From Priapulus caudatus (lineage: Eukaryota > Priapulida > Priapulimorpha > Priapulimorphida > Priapulidae), in NCBI RefSeq assembly GCF_000485595.1, contig NW_014579067.1, positions 12,375 to 37,235 on the forward strand: 24,861 nucleotides of DNA, in the 5' to 3' direction. The notes under the pieces are model-generated. The model was given only the letters and a program-made list of their open reading frames with translations. It made no database searches and had not been told where the DNA came from. Both the position numbers and the translations under genes were made by a program. How positions within the stretch are numbered: position 1 is the stretch's first letter; each line of letters starts with the position of its first letter. Shown here one piece after another: positions 8,713-17,590 of the stretch.

Positions 8713-9699
8713 ACTCCATTAGGAGTGTTCCCAACTTGATATCATGAATGATTGAATGAACGAATGATTAATGATTAAGCATTGAAATGCTACCCTAACC
8801 CTAACCTAAATGACATTTAAACCACAAACTAATATTATTGACATGACCATTATATTATTATATCCAGCGAGTAGATACATAGCGAGGAGTGTCGGGACAT
8901 AGATAAACAGGGAATTCGTCATTTACTGCCTTATAATACTACGATTTTACTACACGTAACTCATACAACTTGGAGCTCAAATATCGGAACAGTCATTCGC
9001 CCATCATCGTACGAAATCGTTTCTCCCCCCCCATAGGCCCCGCAATCCGTAGATACAGGCTAAAACGTACGACACGAGTCTCATTCTCTGGCCATCAATC
9101 CAAACCATGCGCGGCCTATAATTCAAAGCAAAAGGCAGCTACCTACGCGCCTTATGCTACTGAGGAGCATGTGCTCGGGGAGTAGGCATCAACACCGGCG
9201 AGATAACTTTGACCCGGTACCAGCTACACAGACACCTTTGACATAGTGCATGCTTCACGCACGATTCTCGCATGCGTCTATGCGGTCGATCTCCAATCTC
9301 CCTGTCGCATTTCGCAAGCACAACGCCACATTCAGCTATCGAGAGAGCAAACACAGCGACTGCACGCAGCGTTGCCTGTCTTTTGTCTGAATTATAGGCG
9401 CGCAATGGCTGGCGTTGGATTAATGGCCAGAGAATTGGAGATCGTGTCGTACGTTTTACGCTCGTATCTACGGATTGCGCGTGTCTACGAGAAACGATTT
9501 CGTAGGTGCATGGCGAATGATACGTGTCGATTTGAGCTCAAAGTTGGATGAGTCACGCGTAGTAAATCGTAGTATTATAAGGATAGTAAATGACGAATTT
9601 CCTTGTTTATTGCAGTCACACCTCCTCTTATTATCTCTCCGATATATATCGTTATTGATACCATTAATGTCATTAAGTTTGGGAAGATCTAATGGAGTA
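8713..9699. repeat. Long-inverted-repeat unit, copy A
   Basis: An about 987 bp unit starts at ACTCCATTAGGAGTGTTCCC and ends at GGGAAGATCTAATGGAGTAT. The arms (about 8713-9140 and 9375-9699) are complementary; for example, GAATTCGTCATTTACTGCC near 8912 pairs with a stretch near 9580-9600, and ACGAAATCGTTTCTC near 9011 pairs with GAGAAACGATTTCGT near 9489. A roughly 235 bp centre is unpaired. A telomere-like CCCTAACCCTAACCTAA lies in the left arm (8793-8809). Preceded by GGCTAACG and followed by minisatellite units, as in the other copies. Confidence 0.8.
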
Positions 9700-9702
9700 T
9701 CG

Positions 9703-9805
9703 TCGCACGTGCCGAAGGGAGTTGCCATGCACCCGCGCACGTGCCGGACAAGGGGGGTTGCATCACCCGCGCACGTGCCGGACAAGGGGGTTGCATCACC
9801 CGCTA
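9703..9805. repeat. Three minisatellite units between repeat copies
   Basis: Three CACGTG-bearing units of the same family as 8118-8705, sitting exactly between the end of the copy A foldback and the start of the truncated copy. The last two are nearly identical to the consensus, so they are probably recent duplications. Confidence 0.85.
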
Positions 9806-9810
9806 CGGGC

Positions 9811-9990
9811 TCAACGCTCTTAGGAGTGTTTCCGCAACTTTGGATATCATTAATGGATGAATGACGATAATTAATGATTACAAATAATTGATTGTATGCA
9901 CTACCTAACCTTAACCTAACCTACACCCTAACCATAAATGACATTTAAACACAAACAATATATGACACATGACATCAATATATATAAAAC
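9811..9990. repeat. Truncated long-inverted-repeat unit (left end only)
   Basis: The segment starts with the flank GGGCTCAACG and CTCTTAGGAGTG, continues through the same GATATCATTAATG and CCTAACC motifs as copies A and B, then stops at the single N at 9991. Minisatellite-like GTTGCAATCACCCGCG resumes right after the N. The missing arm could be a real deletion or a collapsed assembly gap. Confidence 0.65.
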
Positions 9991-9991
9991 N
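9991..9991. other. Ambiguous base (N)
   Basis: The only N in the window, placed within the repetitive array where a whole repeat arm is absent. It may mark an assembly join rather than one uncertain base. Confidence 0.9.
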
Positions 9992-10026
9992 TAGGGCGTT
10001 GCAATCACCCGCGTACGGTTGCTAAC

Positions 10027-11020
10027 GCTCCATTAGGAGTGTTTCCCACTTTGATATCATTAATGATGAATGACGAATGATTACATGATTAATGATTGAT
10101 AATCCTAACCTTAACCCTAACCTAAATTACAGATTAAACCACAAACTAATATATGACCATGACCATATATATATATATCAGGAGTAGGATAATAGGGAGG
10201 AGTTACGCTGACCATCATAAACAAGGGGAAATTCGTCATTTACAGCCTTATAATTACTTACGATTTACGACACGTAAACTCAGACAACTTGGAGCTCAAA
10301 TCGGACACAGTGCATTCGCCCATCATCGTACGAAATCGTTTCCCTCGTTAACCCCGCATCGTAGATACAGCTAAAACGTACGCACGATTCTCATTCTCTG
10401 GCCATCAATCCACCATTGCGCGCTATAATTCAAACAAAAGGGCCAGTACCTAACGCGCTATTGCCTAACTGACGAGGCATGGGGGCTCGCTGTGGAGTTA
10501 GGCATCAAACACTCGGCGAGATACCTTTGCCGTACACAGTACACAGGCCACCTTTGTACATAGCTTGGCATCCTTCACGCACGATCGATGCGTCGATGCG
10601 TCGATCGCCAATCTCCCTGCGAGCCACAGACGCCACATTCAGCCTATCGAGCAGAGCAAAAACACAGCGACTGCACGCCAGGTTGCTGCCTTTTGTCTGA
10701 ATTATAGGCGCGCAATGGGCGTTGGATTAATGGCCAAGAGATGAGAATCGTTCGTACGTTTTAGGCTGTATCTAACGGATGCGGGTGTCTACGAGTGGAA
10801 AAACGATTTCGCTACGGATGATGGGCCGAATGTACTGTGTCGATTTGGCTCAAGTGGATGAGTCACGCCGTAGTAAATCGTAGGTATTATAAGGCTAGTT
10901 AATGACGAATTTCCGCTTATTTTATTGATGTCACACGTCCTCCTGATTATCTACTCCTGCATAATATATGTTTTATGACCATTAATGTCATAAAGTTGGA
11001 AGGACTCTTAATGGAGTATC
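10027..11020. repeat. Long-inverted-repeat unit, copy B
   Basis: An about 994 bp unit closely matching copy A in order and content: GCTCCATTAGGAGTG start, CCTAACCTTAACCCTAACC telomere-like stretch (10107-10125), (AT)n at about 10165-10178, GAATTCGT-type arm, unpaired centre, inverted arm, and AATGGAGTATC end. Open frames inside (10153-10374, 10479-10700) match arm sequence and are not genes. Confidence 0.8.
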
Positions 11021-11022
11021 GC

Positions 11023-11125
11023 CACGTGCCGGCGACAAGGGACGGTTGCATCACCGCGCACGTGCCGGACAAGGGGGTTATGCATCTTCCCGCGCACGTG
11101 CCCGGACAAGGAGGTTGCATCACCC
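11023..11125. repeat. Three minisatellite units after copy B
   Basis: Three units with CACGTG cores, same family as 8118-8705, joining copy B to copy C. The third is followed by CGCGTACGGGCTAACG, the constant left flank of the foldback units. Confidence 0.85.
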
Positions 11126-11138
11126 GCGTACGGGCTAA

Positions 11139-11371
11139 CGCTCCATTAGGAGTGTTCCCAACTTTGATATCATTAATGATTTGAATGACGAATAAGAATG
11201 CATTAATGATTGATAATCCTAACCTAACCTTAACCCTAACCCTAACCCTAACACTAAAATGACATTTAAACCACAAACTAATATATGACCGGATGACCAT
11301 ATATATATATATATATGTTATTGATGACCATTAATGTCATTTAAAGTTGGGAAGACTCCTAATGGAGTATC
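11139..11371. repeat. Internally deleted long-inverted-repeat unit, copy C
   Basis: About 232 bp: both ends of the unit (CTCCATTAGGAGTGTTCCCA and AAGACTCCTAATGGAGTAT) remain, with the GATATCATTAATGA motif, a telomere-like run of CCTAA/CCCTAA motifs (11217-11253) and (AT)n (11301-11318). Most of the arms and all of the centre are missing. Loss at the (AT)n tract suggests replication slippage across the hairpin. Confidence 0.8.
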
Positions 11372-11430
11372 GCGCACGTGCCGGACAAGAGGGGTTGCAT
11401 CACCCGCGCACGTGCCGGACAAAGGGAGGG
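11372..11430. repeat. Terminal minisatellite units of the array
   Basis: Two further units (CGCGCACGTGCCGGACAAGA then a CGCGCACGTGCCGGAC copy) end the composite array. Beyond 11430 the sequence becomes unrelated. Confidence 0.8.
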
Positions 11431-11588
11431 GGGTACACCGCCCAGGCACCTGAGCCACATGGAGAGGAGTTAGGCTAGGGTGGTACTGCCAGGGTCCTAT
11501 ACGCCACAGCACGTACGCTGCTATACAAGCAGCAGGAAATGCCGGTAAAGGTCTGTTTTAGCCACGAGCTTGGGAGATGAACCGGTTT

Positions 11589-12023
11589 ATCCGGTTGGCC
11601 TACTCCATTTCGGCCTTACGGCTAAAAAAATTTCCCATTTCGCGCTACAGCAAATTCCCAGGTTGGCCATACACCAATTTTCGCCTACTTTCAAATTCTG
11701 TCTACGCCCTCAAAATCGACCCCATTCCCATTTCGTTTACGATCGGTTTGTTCACTAAATAATCATTTATAAAATTTAATAATAAAATATGGTTTTGATT
11801 GGCATACATAGAGTCATAGACTACAGGAACCAGAAGAAATCATAGGCCTACTTACATAGGTACAAATAATGAGAACACAACTTGACCAAAATAGAAAATA
11901 CAGTAGCATAAAAATGAAATAACGGGAGTAGGCAAAATGGGAATATTTGCCCGATTCTGAGGGTAGGCGAAATGGGAGTAGGGCAAAATAGGCGTAGGCG
12001 AAATGGGAGTAGGCCAACTGGGA
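11589..12023. mobile_element. MITE with subterminal repeats (CGAAATGGGAGTAGG motif)
   Basis: The left end ATCCGGTTGGCCTACTCC is matched by GGAGTAGGCCAACTGGGAT at the right end (12005-12023). Inside both ends, variants of CGAAATGGGAGTAGG recur head to tail, inverted on the left side (for example at 11930-12015). On the minus strand these units translate as repeated YSHFAY-like peptides (11814-12047), which are repeat artefacts. The centre is AT-rich. No target duplication was identified. Confidence 0.7.
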
Positions 12024-12832
12024 TGTACCAATGATCTCACGTCGCAAGGATACCTACAGCCACCTAAGAGCTCAGTTAAGCATCGTCGACTTCAAGGGGA
12101 AAGCCGACCTGAAGGTATACCGCATCATATACGTAACATGGGCGGCTTAATTACACGTGAACGCACAGCGCGTCCACACATTCGAAGAGAAAGTTCAAAT
12201 GGTATGAGGAGCCACGCTTCTATCAACACGAGCCGAGCAGCGGCAGCACCCGACGAGGAGCGACAACGAGGAGCGACGCCGAGGGCTACAATACATTAGA
12301 ATAGAGAATAGCTTAGAAAAGCATATATATAGTTGAAATAAGCAACGTAAACGTCACATACGTATAATCTATATATATATTCTATATATTAGATACAACC
12401 AGTAAATATTATTCGTGTAACAGGCAATAAAATTATTCGTTGCATAACTAAGATATACAGACTTTGTTTTACTTCACTCTGGGGTTTTCTTGCTACTGCA
12501 TCGCAATCCTGCCTTTATATTACGTGGGAGGGAAACATGATCCCGAATCAAATAATTACACGTGTTAACTTAGTACGCGGGAAAATCCAGTTGCGGCCAC
12601 CCCTAGGGCCACTACAATATGCCCGTCATATTAAAAATATACACGAATAATAAAAAAAATTATGCCACCCAAATGCATATATGGATTCAAAAGTATCGGG
12701 CACATATATTGTCACGTCGTGATGGTACCGTACTTTCAGACTAAACTGGCACATCGCTCTTACGGGTATTTGATAGTGTTTAGAAAGTATTAATTAGAAT
12801 TATATAATAATATATATATATAGATATATTAT
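12024..12832. other. No recognised gene; LTR-like signals only
   Basis: GC-moderate sequence to about 12300, then AT-rich DNA with TATATATA (12325-12332) and AATAAA about 100 bp later (near 12426). That spacing resembles a solo LTR on the plus strand, but I cannot find matching ends, a primer site or coding sequence. The frame 12003-12299 has no recognisable family. Confidence 0.3.
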
Positions 12833-12923
12833 GGTGTGTGTGTGTGTGTGTGTCTGTGGGCGTCTGCGTGCGTGCGTCGCTGCCAAGTGCGTGCGTGCGT
12901 GCGGCGTGCGTGCGTGTGTGTGT
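12833..12923. repeat. GT/GCGT microsatellite
   Basis: (GT)n followed by GCGTGCGTGCGT-type tetranucleotide repeats. Alternating purine-pyrimidine composition makes it Z-DNA-prone. The minus frame over it (12780-12971, Thr-His rich) is a microsatellite translation. Confidence 0.9.
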
Positions 12924-13621
12924 TGAACCGAGCTCCGTGTATGGAGTGGTGTTGCGTAACGATATAGACATTCTTTGCGCGTTTTAGCGTTTGTTGTTAT
13001 TGCAACAGTCGAAGTGACGACTTAGACGGCGTAAATTGTTTGGTGTTAGCTTCTTGCATTGACACTGTTCTGTTGTCTGGCAGGCCTGTATTATTATATG
13101 CGTTTGAGCGGCTGCTACATTTCATCGCTTGATAATGAGGCCATCGCTGTTACGCCTGGACATTAATGGCAAGATGGACAAACATCAACGCTAGGCGTTA
13201 AACTAGAGTTGAGGCGTACAACAACGTCAAATGCAGTGCCGCTGGACATACAGCCAGGGCAGGTGAAAATTTCAACCAGGATGTGGACTTCAAATCCAGG
13301 GAAGACTTGGCAGTCAATGTGTAATTTCAACCAAGGTAAGTAATTCTTGCATGAAAGGTTAGGTGTCGGAGCGACAGGTTCGGTTATATTTGCAAGTTTT
13401 TCAAGCCTGTTGAAATGACCAATGGTGTGAAAATCCATAGTATCACGAAGAATATCGATGTGTGTAAGTATCGTAAAATAGAATGGTCAGATGGAGTGCT
13501 TACAGGAGTCCAGCGTATTCGTGAAAACCCGGTTCTTCGTCTGTCCGGTATGTTGACATAATATATTTGACTATTATTATTGCGTTATGTATCGCCCGTG
13601 CCTGCGTCTCTCTCTACTCCT

Positions 13622-13624
<3 letters not shown>
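12924..13624. other. No recognised gene
   Basis: About 700 bp. A 91-codon minus frame (13163-13438) has a CxGC and a CPSC pair, but no family I recognise and no splice support. 12990-13130 resembles 14165-14290 (shared TGGTGTTAG, CTGTCTGG and TTGAGCG blocks), suggesting an old duplication. Confidence 0.35.
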
Positions 13625-13662
<38 letters not shown>

Positions 13663-13686
13663 CTCTCTCTCTTCTCTCTCTCTCTC
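13625..13686. repeat. CT microsatellite
   Basis: About 17 uninterrupted CT dinucleotides followed by interrupted CT repeats. The three plus-strand frames here (Ser-Leu repeats) are microsatellite translations. Confidence 0.95.
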
Positions 13687-13919
13687 ACTCTATGGGGGGG
13701 GAGTGCGGTGCGCGCGCATGTGTATTTGTGTTTGTGCCTTGGTGTGTGTGTGTAAGCTATCGAAAATTTATGCCTGCCAGGCGCTGTTGAGGTATATTGA
13801 TCACATTAACGTGTAAGATTATACTTTTATATTAGGAGTATCTTTATCTACTCCTGTTTATATCTATATCAAGTGGCGTTGGACAGGTGGTCAGCGGAAA
13901 GTGGCAGTCGCCCGCTAAG

Positions 13920-13985
13920 CTAGGGTAAGGATTAGGGTCAGGGTCAGGGTTAGCGGTAGGGGTAGGGGTAGGGGTAGGGGTAAGA
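13920..13985. repeat. Degenerate telomere-like TAGGG/TAGGGG repeats
   Basis: About eleven TAGGG-, CAGGG- or TAGGGG-type units on the plus strand, the last four perfect TAGGGG. They are related in motif, but not in strand, to the CCCTAA stretches in the 8.7-11.4 kb array. A GACATTT 7 bp repeat follows at 14006-14033. Confidence 0.75.
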
Positions 13986-14333
13986 GGTAAAGAGCCTTAA
14001 CATTTGACATATGACATTTGACATTTGACATTTATGAGTGCCTGTGCCTGTGCGAGTAAGTGTAGGCCTATATATGTGTGTCTAAGTGTGCGTAATTAAG
14101 CGTGTGCGTGCGGCAAGCATTAGTAGTAGACATGGTGCTGTTAACTATTGTGAATGCCTTGATAATAATTGCAAGCAGACTGGACGACGGCGACGAGACT
14201 GGTTAATTGGGTGGTGTTAGTTTCCTTGCCATCCTACTGTCTGGTAGCAGAAAATGGGGCATATAAGCCGGTTGAGCGTTTGTTAACACATTGCCAGATT
14301 GCAAGTTGGTGAGTGATTGGTTGTGCTTAGCCG

Positions 14334-14675
14334 TTAAAGTGATTACGTCACCGTAAATAGTAAAAATTAAAAAAAGATTTCCACTTTTTCACAAAATACA
14401 AGTAATTCTGTTTACTTTTTATGGTTAAATTGCTGCATTATACTTCTTATTTTACTATATTGTTCGATGTGAACATACACTCGTGACTCATACATAGCTC
14501 ATAGCAAGCGATTAATGTCAAGGAACACAATATCAAATCGTCCAGGTTTTTTGGATTTTTAACTAGTTGAGAAACAATCTTATCAGGTAAGAATTTGACG
14601 ATGCGTTTAGTCCCGTTAGTTCTTATTTTTAATGTAAAAAAATGGCAACAAAAATTCGTGACGTAGTCAATTTAA
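14334..14675. mobile_element. Putative TTAA-bounded MITE
   Basis: TTAAAGTGATTACGTCAC at 14334-14351 is complemented by GTGACGTAGTCAATTTAA at 14658-14675 (16 of 18 positions). The ends include TTAA and a CRE-like TACGTCA. The inside is AT-rich and non-coding. The family is different from the 5.5 kb MITE. Confidence 0.5.
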
Positions 14676-15363
14676 TGTCGTCGATTGCAAGCCCGTAAAT
14701 AGCAGGCGTTTCACATTTAAATTATTAACGAATATTTATTTATATTTTTTAGGCCGCTTGTCAAGAAAGTGCTGTAGGAGTGTCTCGACTAGTTTCACTT
14801 CATATTTCATAATGAAGCAACGCATACGGGAAGATGTTTATATAATGTGATATGTTTTTTTATTGAGTGTGTGTGTGCGCGTGTGTGTGTGTGTGCGCGT
14901 GTGTGTGTGCGTGTGTGTGCGTGCGTGTGTGTGTATGTGTGTGCGTGCCCGTGTGCTATGGTGTGTGCGCGCGTGTGTGTGTTAAGTAATTAGGTTTAGG
15001 TTTAGGCAGATTGGGTTAGGCAGAATAGGTTTAGGCAACTTAGGTTTATGTAGCGCAGGCTACAGGATACGGTGAGCCAAAGCTGTTGTACAAGTGTTCT
15101 GCGTATTGTACAGGTATTCTGCGTGTACCAGTGTTATAGACGATTCGTAAGACACGTCGGGAGATGCCCGACTGTGTGTAGGCACGTGATCGTATAGGTG
15201 GTAATGTTCTAAACCTTGCGTTGTGTTATTGTTCTTATGGTGCGTTACAACCCGTTGGTTGGTTTGTTTCGTGTTGCGGTAAGCTTGAAGGAGATGTCAG
15301 CCTTGTCTCGGTGTCCCGTGCAATGTAAGACGAGTAACGAATAACTTCGCAGTAGAGATGACG
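14676..15363. other. No gene; GT microsatellite and degenerate TTTAGG repeats
   Basis: 14866-14982 is a (GT)n/GCGT microsatellite of about 115 bp. 14991-15050 carries TTTAGG/TTAGG-like repeats separated by short spacers. 15086-15126 has two copies of a 21 bp unit (TTGTACAAGTGTTCTGCGTA type). No coding signal seen. Confidence 0.6.
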
Positions 15364-15390
15364 TGTGTTTGTGGTAACAGACTAGGTGAC

Positions 15391-15396
15391 TTTATT
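15391..15396 (-). promoter_or_regulatory. LTR polyadenylation signal
   Basis: AATAAA on the minus strand downstream of the LTR TATA box, in the position expected at the end of R. Confidence 0.6.
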
Positions 15397-15554
15397 ATAC
15401 TCAGAGAATCACTAAATACAGACTAGGTAATGTTTTACAGCACATATAAGTTCCTCTACTTCACTACATGTGACTACGTGACTGTCTCTAACTGACTCGC
15501 TGGCTACGACTGCGTATTTGACTAACTGGCTACGTGTCGCGGCACGCGGTGGGT

Positions 15555-15561
15555 TTTTATA
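15555..15561 (-). promoter_or_regulatory. LTR TATA box
   Basis: TATAAAA on the minus strand within the LTR, about 160 bp before the AATAAA signal. The U3 sequence lies at higher coordinates. Confidence 0.6.
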
Positions 15562-15808
15562 TCCATCGCGCGTATATGGTCATGGTGGGGGACACGTATA
15601 TCCTGACCATAGTGTTGTGGCTATGGGCGAGGAAAGCCGAGCCGAGTCACATGGCCGAAGAGATGGCTGGCGATTGGGCCACGCCCTTACTACGCAGTTA
15701 GAAAAACAAGGTGGTCACGATGTGGCTATTCTTAACCATGCTCCGTTTTAGCACTGATGTCATCGCACTGAGAATATCACACAGCTTTTCGCGTAGCACT
15801 GCTACACA

Positions 15809-15819
15809 CGCCCCCTGCC
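15809..15819 (-). promoter_or_regulatory. Putative polypurine tract
   Basis: GGCAGGGGGCG on the minus strand lies directly before the LTR start TGTGTAGC. It is purine-rich with two C interruptions, so it is a plausible but imperfect plus-strand primer site. Confidence 0.5.
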
Positions 15820-16248
15820 AGAAAAGGTTGCTCGGCTCAACCGCCGACAACCAGTGTCCAAAGAGTTCCACGTGGTATAAGTCATGAAGTCACTAATACG
15901 TGAACTCGTACACTAACAAATGCGATACATGATTCCTTTTAACCAGCTTAACTAACACGATATACGTCATCACGAGTATTTTCTTAACTAGCTTCCTTAA
16001 CTAACCGCGCGTGTATACAATCTAAATCATTTAGGCTAAATATAACGCAATAATAATCATAAGTCATGGTCATTGTATGTCCATACTCGCGTTCAACGTT
16101 AAAGTCGCGCGTACAACACTCACTCGATGCTCAGCAACTAAACCGTATGTACAGTTAACTCGATCTCTTCGGGCTTCGTTGCAAGGGTTCAAGGGCAGGG
16201 TGGAGAGGAGGGTAGACATAATGTGTAAGAGAAAATGCGAAGAATTTC
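15820..16248 (-). other. Untranslated region between pol and 3' LTR
   Basis: About 430 bp with no protein similarity I can see. Complementary open frames at 16070-16271 on both strands have no recognisable content. Confidence 0.5.
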
Positions 16249-16932
16249 TTAGTGGTTTGTCCATGCCTTAGCCAAGAGTCCTTTAACTCTGTTCATTAGG
16301 CGCATTCCTCCACCTTGCCTTGCTGTGGCAGTTACTGGTGGCTCCTGTACAATTACCGTTGGCACCATGAGATGTGCACTCGTTGGAGCCGTTGTTATCA
16401 CATCAACTCCTGCTGTCGTCTCACTAGGCTCACTTACGACACCTTCCTGCGCAGTTAACCTTGCCCTTTTTACTGCCTGTGTCGGGGAACTTGATTCACC
16501 CGATTCCTCGCTCGCTTTTTGTCTTCTGGCCGACTGCTCACTGTCGGTATCCTCTTCTAAATCTGATTCCACATTAAAGCTAGTGGATTCGTTTTCTGAC
16601 TCCCATGGGGTGTAGATGATCGTCTCATCATCACTTTCGCCTAGTTGCTGAGTGGTGTTAGGCTCCTGAACCTCAATGTCACCTGCAAATGGATCCATTG
16701 CAATTGGATCAACTGCACGAAACATTGGCGGCTGCGGTTGCTCCATAGAACCCGTTGAAACCTGTGCCTTGGGTGCTGTGATGAAATGACTTAAAGGGAG
16801 TTTGTCGTCCTCATCGAACTCATCAGCACTACTACCCTCCTCGTCGGCTGGATATGCCAATGTCGCTGCTCTCTGGTGCTGACGACGTCTTCTCTCTGGC
16901 ACCTCTTCTTTCTGTGTCGGCTTTCTGCAATC
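16249..16932 (-). pseudogene. Acidic Ser/Thr/Glu-rich C-terminal tail of pol
   Basis: About 228 codons in the same frame as the GPY/F-like module, separated from it only by one TGA (16935-16933). The chain starts basic (RRRRQHQR), then is strongly acidic (SSADEFDEDD, SDLEEDTDSEQS) with Ser/Thr/Pro stretches, and ends in a basic NRVKGLLAKAW segment. There is no chromodomain signature and no membrane segment. The most likely reading is a pol tail extension; a separate accessory ORF after the TGA is the alternative. No ATG start is evident (the frame at 16902 begins with GTG). Confidence 0.6.
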
Positions 16933-17076
16933 TCACCTACCTTGTGGGTGCGCTGCCCTAATATTCTCCACGTGCGAGATCACTTCTCGCTTTGTGATCT
17001 CGTGTTGGAGTAGGTAGTTCTTCGGCGTTAGCACTTTTATCACCACGTAATACGGGTGCCACGGTGATGATAACTT
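16933..17076 (-). pseudogene. Integrase GPY/F-like module
   Basis: This minus-strand segment reads RKLSSPWHPYYVVIKVL, then NYLLQHEITKREVI and SHVENIRAAHPQGR, ending at TGA. Its layout (K-L-S-x-P-W-x-P-Y-x-V, then a lysine/arginine-rich strand) fits the GPY/F module at the C-terminus of Ty3/gypsy integrases. It is in a different frame from the preceding integrase fragment, which ends at 17087, so a frameshift lies near 17080. Confidence 0.7.
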
Positions 17077-17086
17077 GCGTATAGTA

Positions 17087-17329
17087 TTACCTTAGTACGG
17101 TAAGCTGTCTAGCACGCTTATCGTAATAATATTTGTTTCTGAGGCGTGCTAGGCGTGTCCTATCCCTAACATGTGAATAGGCTTGGTGTAAGCGTTCGGA
17201 TGTATGTGCTATGGGGTCTTCGTTGTATACCTTCCTTCTCGGGGGAAGCATGTTATCTAGAGCCAATGTCGGCTCTCTACCGTATATGAGATAGAACGGT
17301 GTGTATTTCGTCTTCTCATGCAACCTCAT
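17087..17329 (-). pseudogene. Integrase C-terminal part
   Basis: TPFYLIYGREPTLALDNML is the conserved stretch after the integrase core in Ty3/gypsy elements, followed by a basic helix (RDRTRLARLRNKYYYDKRAR). It is in the same frame as the core fragment above it, from which it is separated by an in-frame TAA at 17353-17351. The first ATG-like codon (17329) is not a real start. Confidence 0.75.
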
Positions 17330-17350
17330 TCTGTATGCTGCGAGTAGTGG

Positions 17351-17590
17351 TTAGATCTTTAAGTCCCAATCTGTCTGTGATTTGTTGACATAGCTCGAGA
17401 GCATGGAGTTAAGCACCCGATGCCATCGTTCGTTCGTACCATTGCTCGCAGGGTAATAGGGAGCAACTTTAATGGCATTGATTCCTAAGAGCTTGGTCAA
17501 TCTGGTAAGGAGTTTGCTGTCATATTTCGGTCCGTTGTCTGATAGCAGGATTCGTGGTGCCCCATGTCGCGGGATGATTTCTGTTGCCAA
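17351..17590 (-). pseudogene. Integrase catalytic core, second half (D-35-E)
   Basis: Contains LLSDNGPKYDS with the second catalytic Asp and PASNGTNERWHRVLNSM with the Glu. Counting the residues between them gives exactly 35, the family spacing. It ends at an in-frame TAA where the family normally continues. The frame differs from the upstream fragment because of a shift at the A9 run on the minus strand (17622-17614). Confidence 0.8.

Larger units (their letters stand above)
15364..15808 (-). repeat. 3' LTR of the Ty3/gypsy element
   Basis: On the minus strand it begins TGTGTAGCAGTGCTACGCG and, by my reading, ends ...CCACAAACACA, giving TGTGT/ACACA ends. It holds TATAAAA (15561-15555) and AATAAA (15396-15391) in the expected order, about 160 bp apart. 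The 3' edge is uncertain by some tens of bases because there is no second LTR in the window to compare. The plus-strand frame at 15518-15751 lies inside it and is not a gene. Confidence 0.65.

Noticed and set aside
11814-12047. Minus frames with repeated YSHFAY peptides
   Set aside because: The repeats come from the subterminal DNA motif of the MITE at 11589-12023, not from a protein.
12300-12440. Solo LTR on the plus strand
   Set aside because: Only a TATA-like run and AATAAA support it; no terminal TG...CA pair or target duplication could be defined.
13567-13816. Ser/Leu repeat proteins in three frames
   Set aside because: Translation of the CT microsatellite.
15518-15751. 77-codon plus-strand frame
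   Set aside because: It lies inside the LTR on the strand opposite to the element, across its TATA box, and has no recognisable family.
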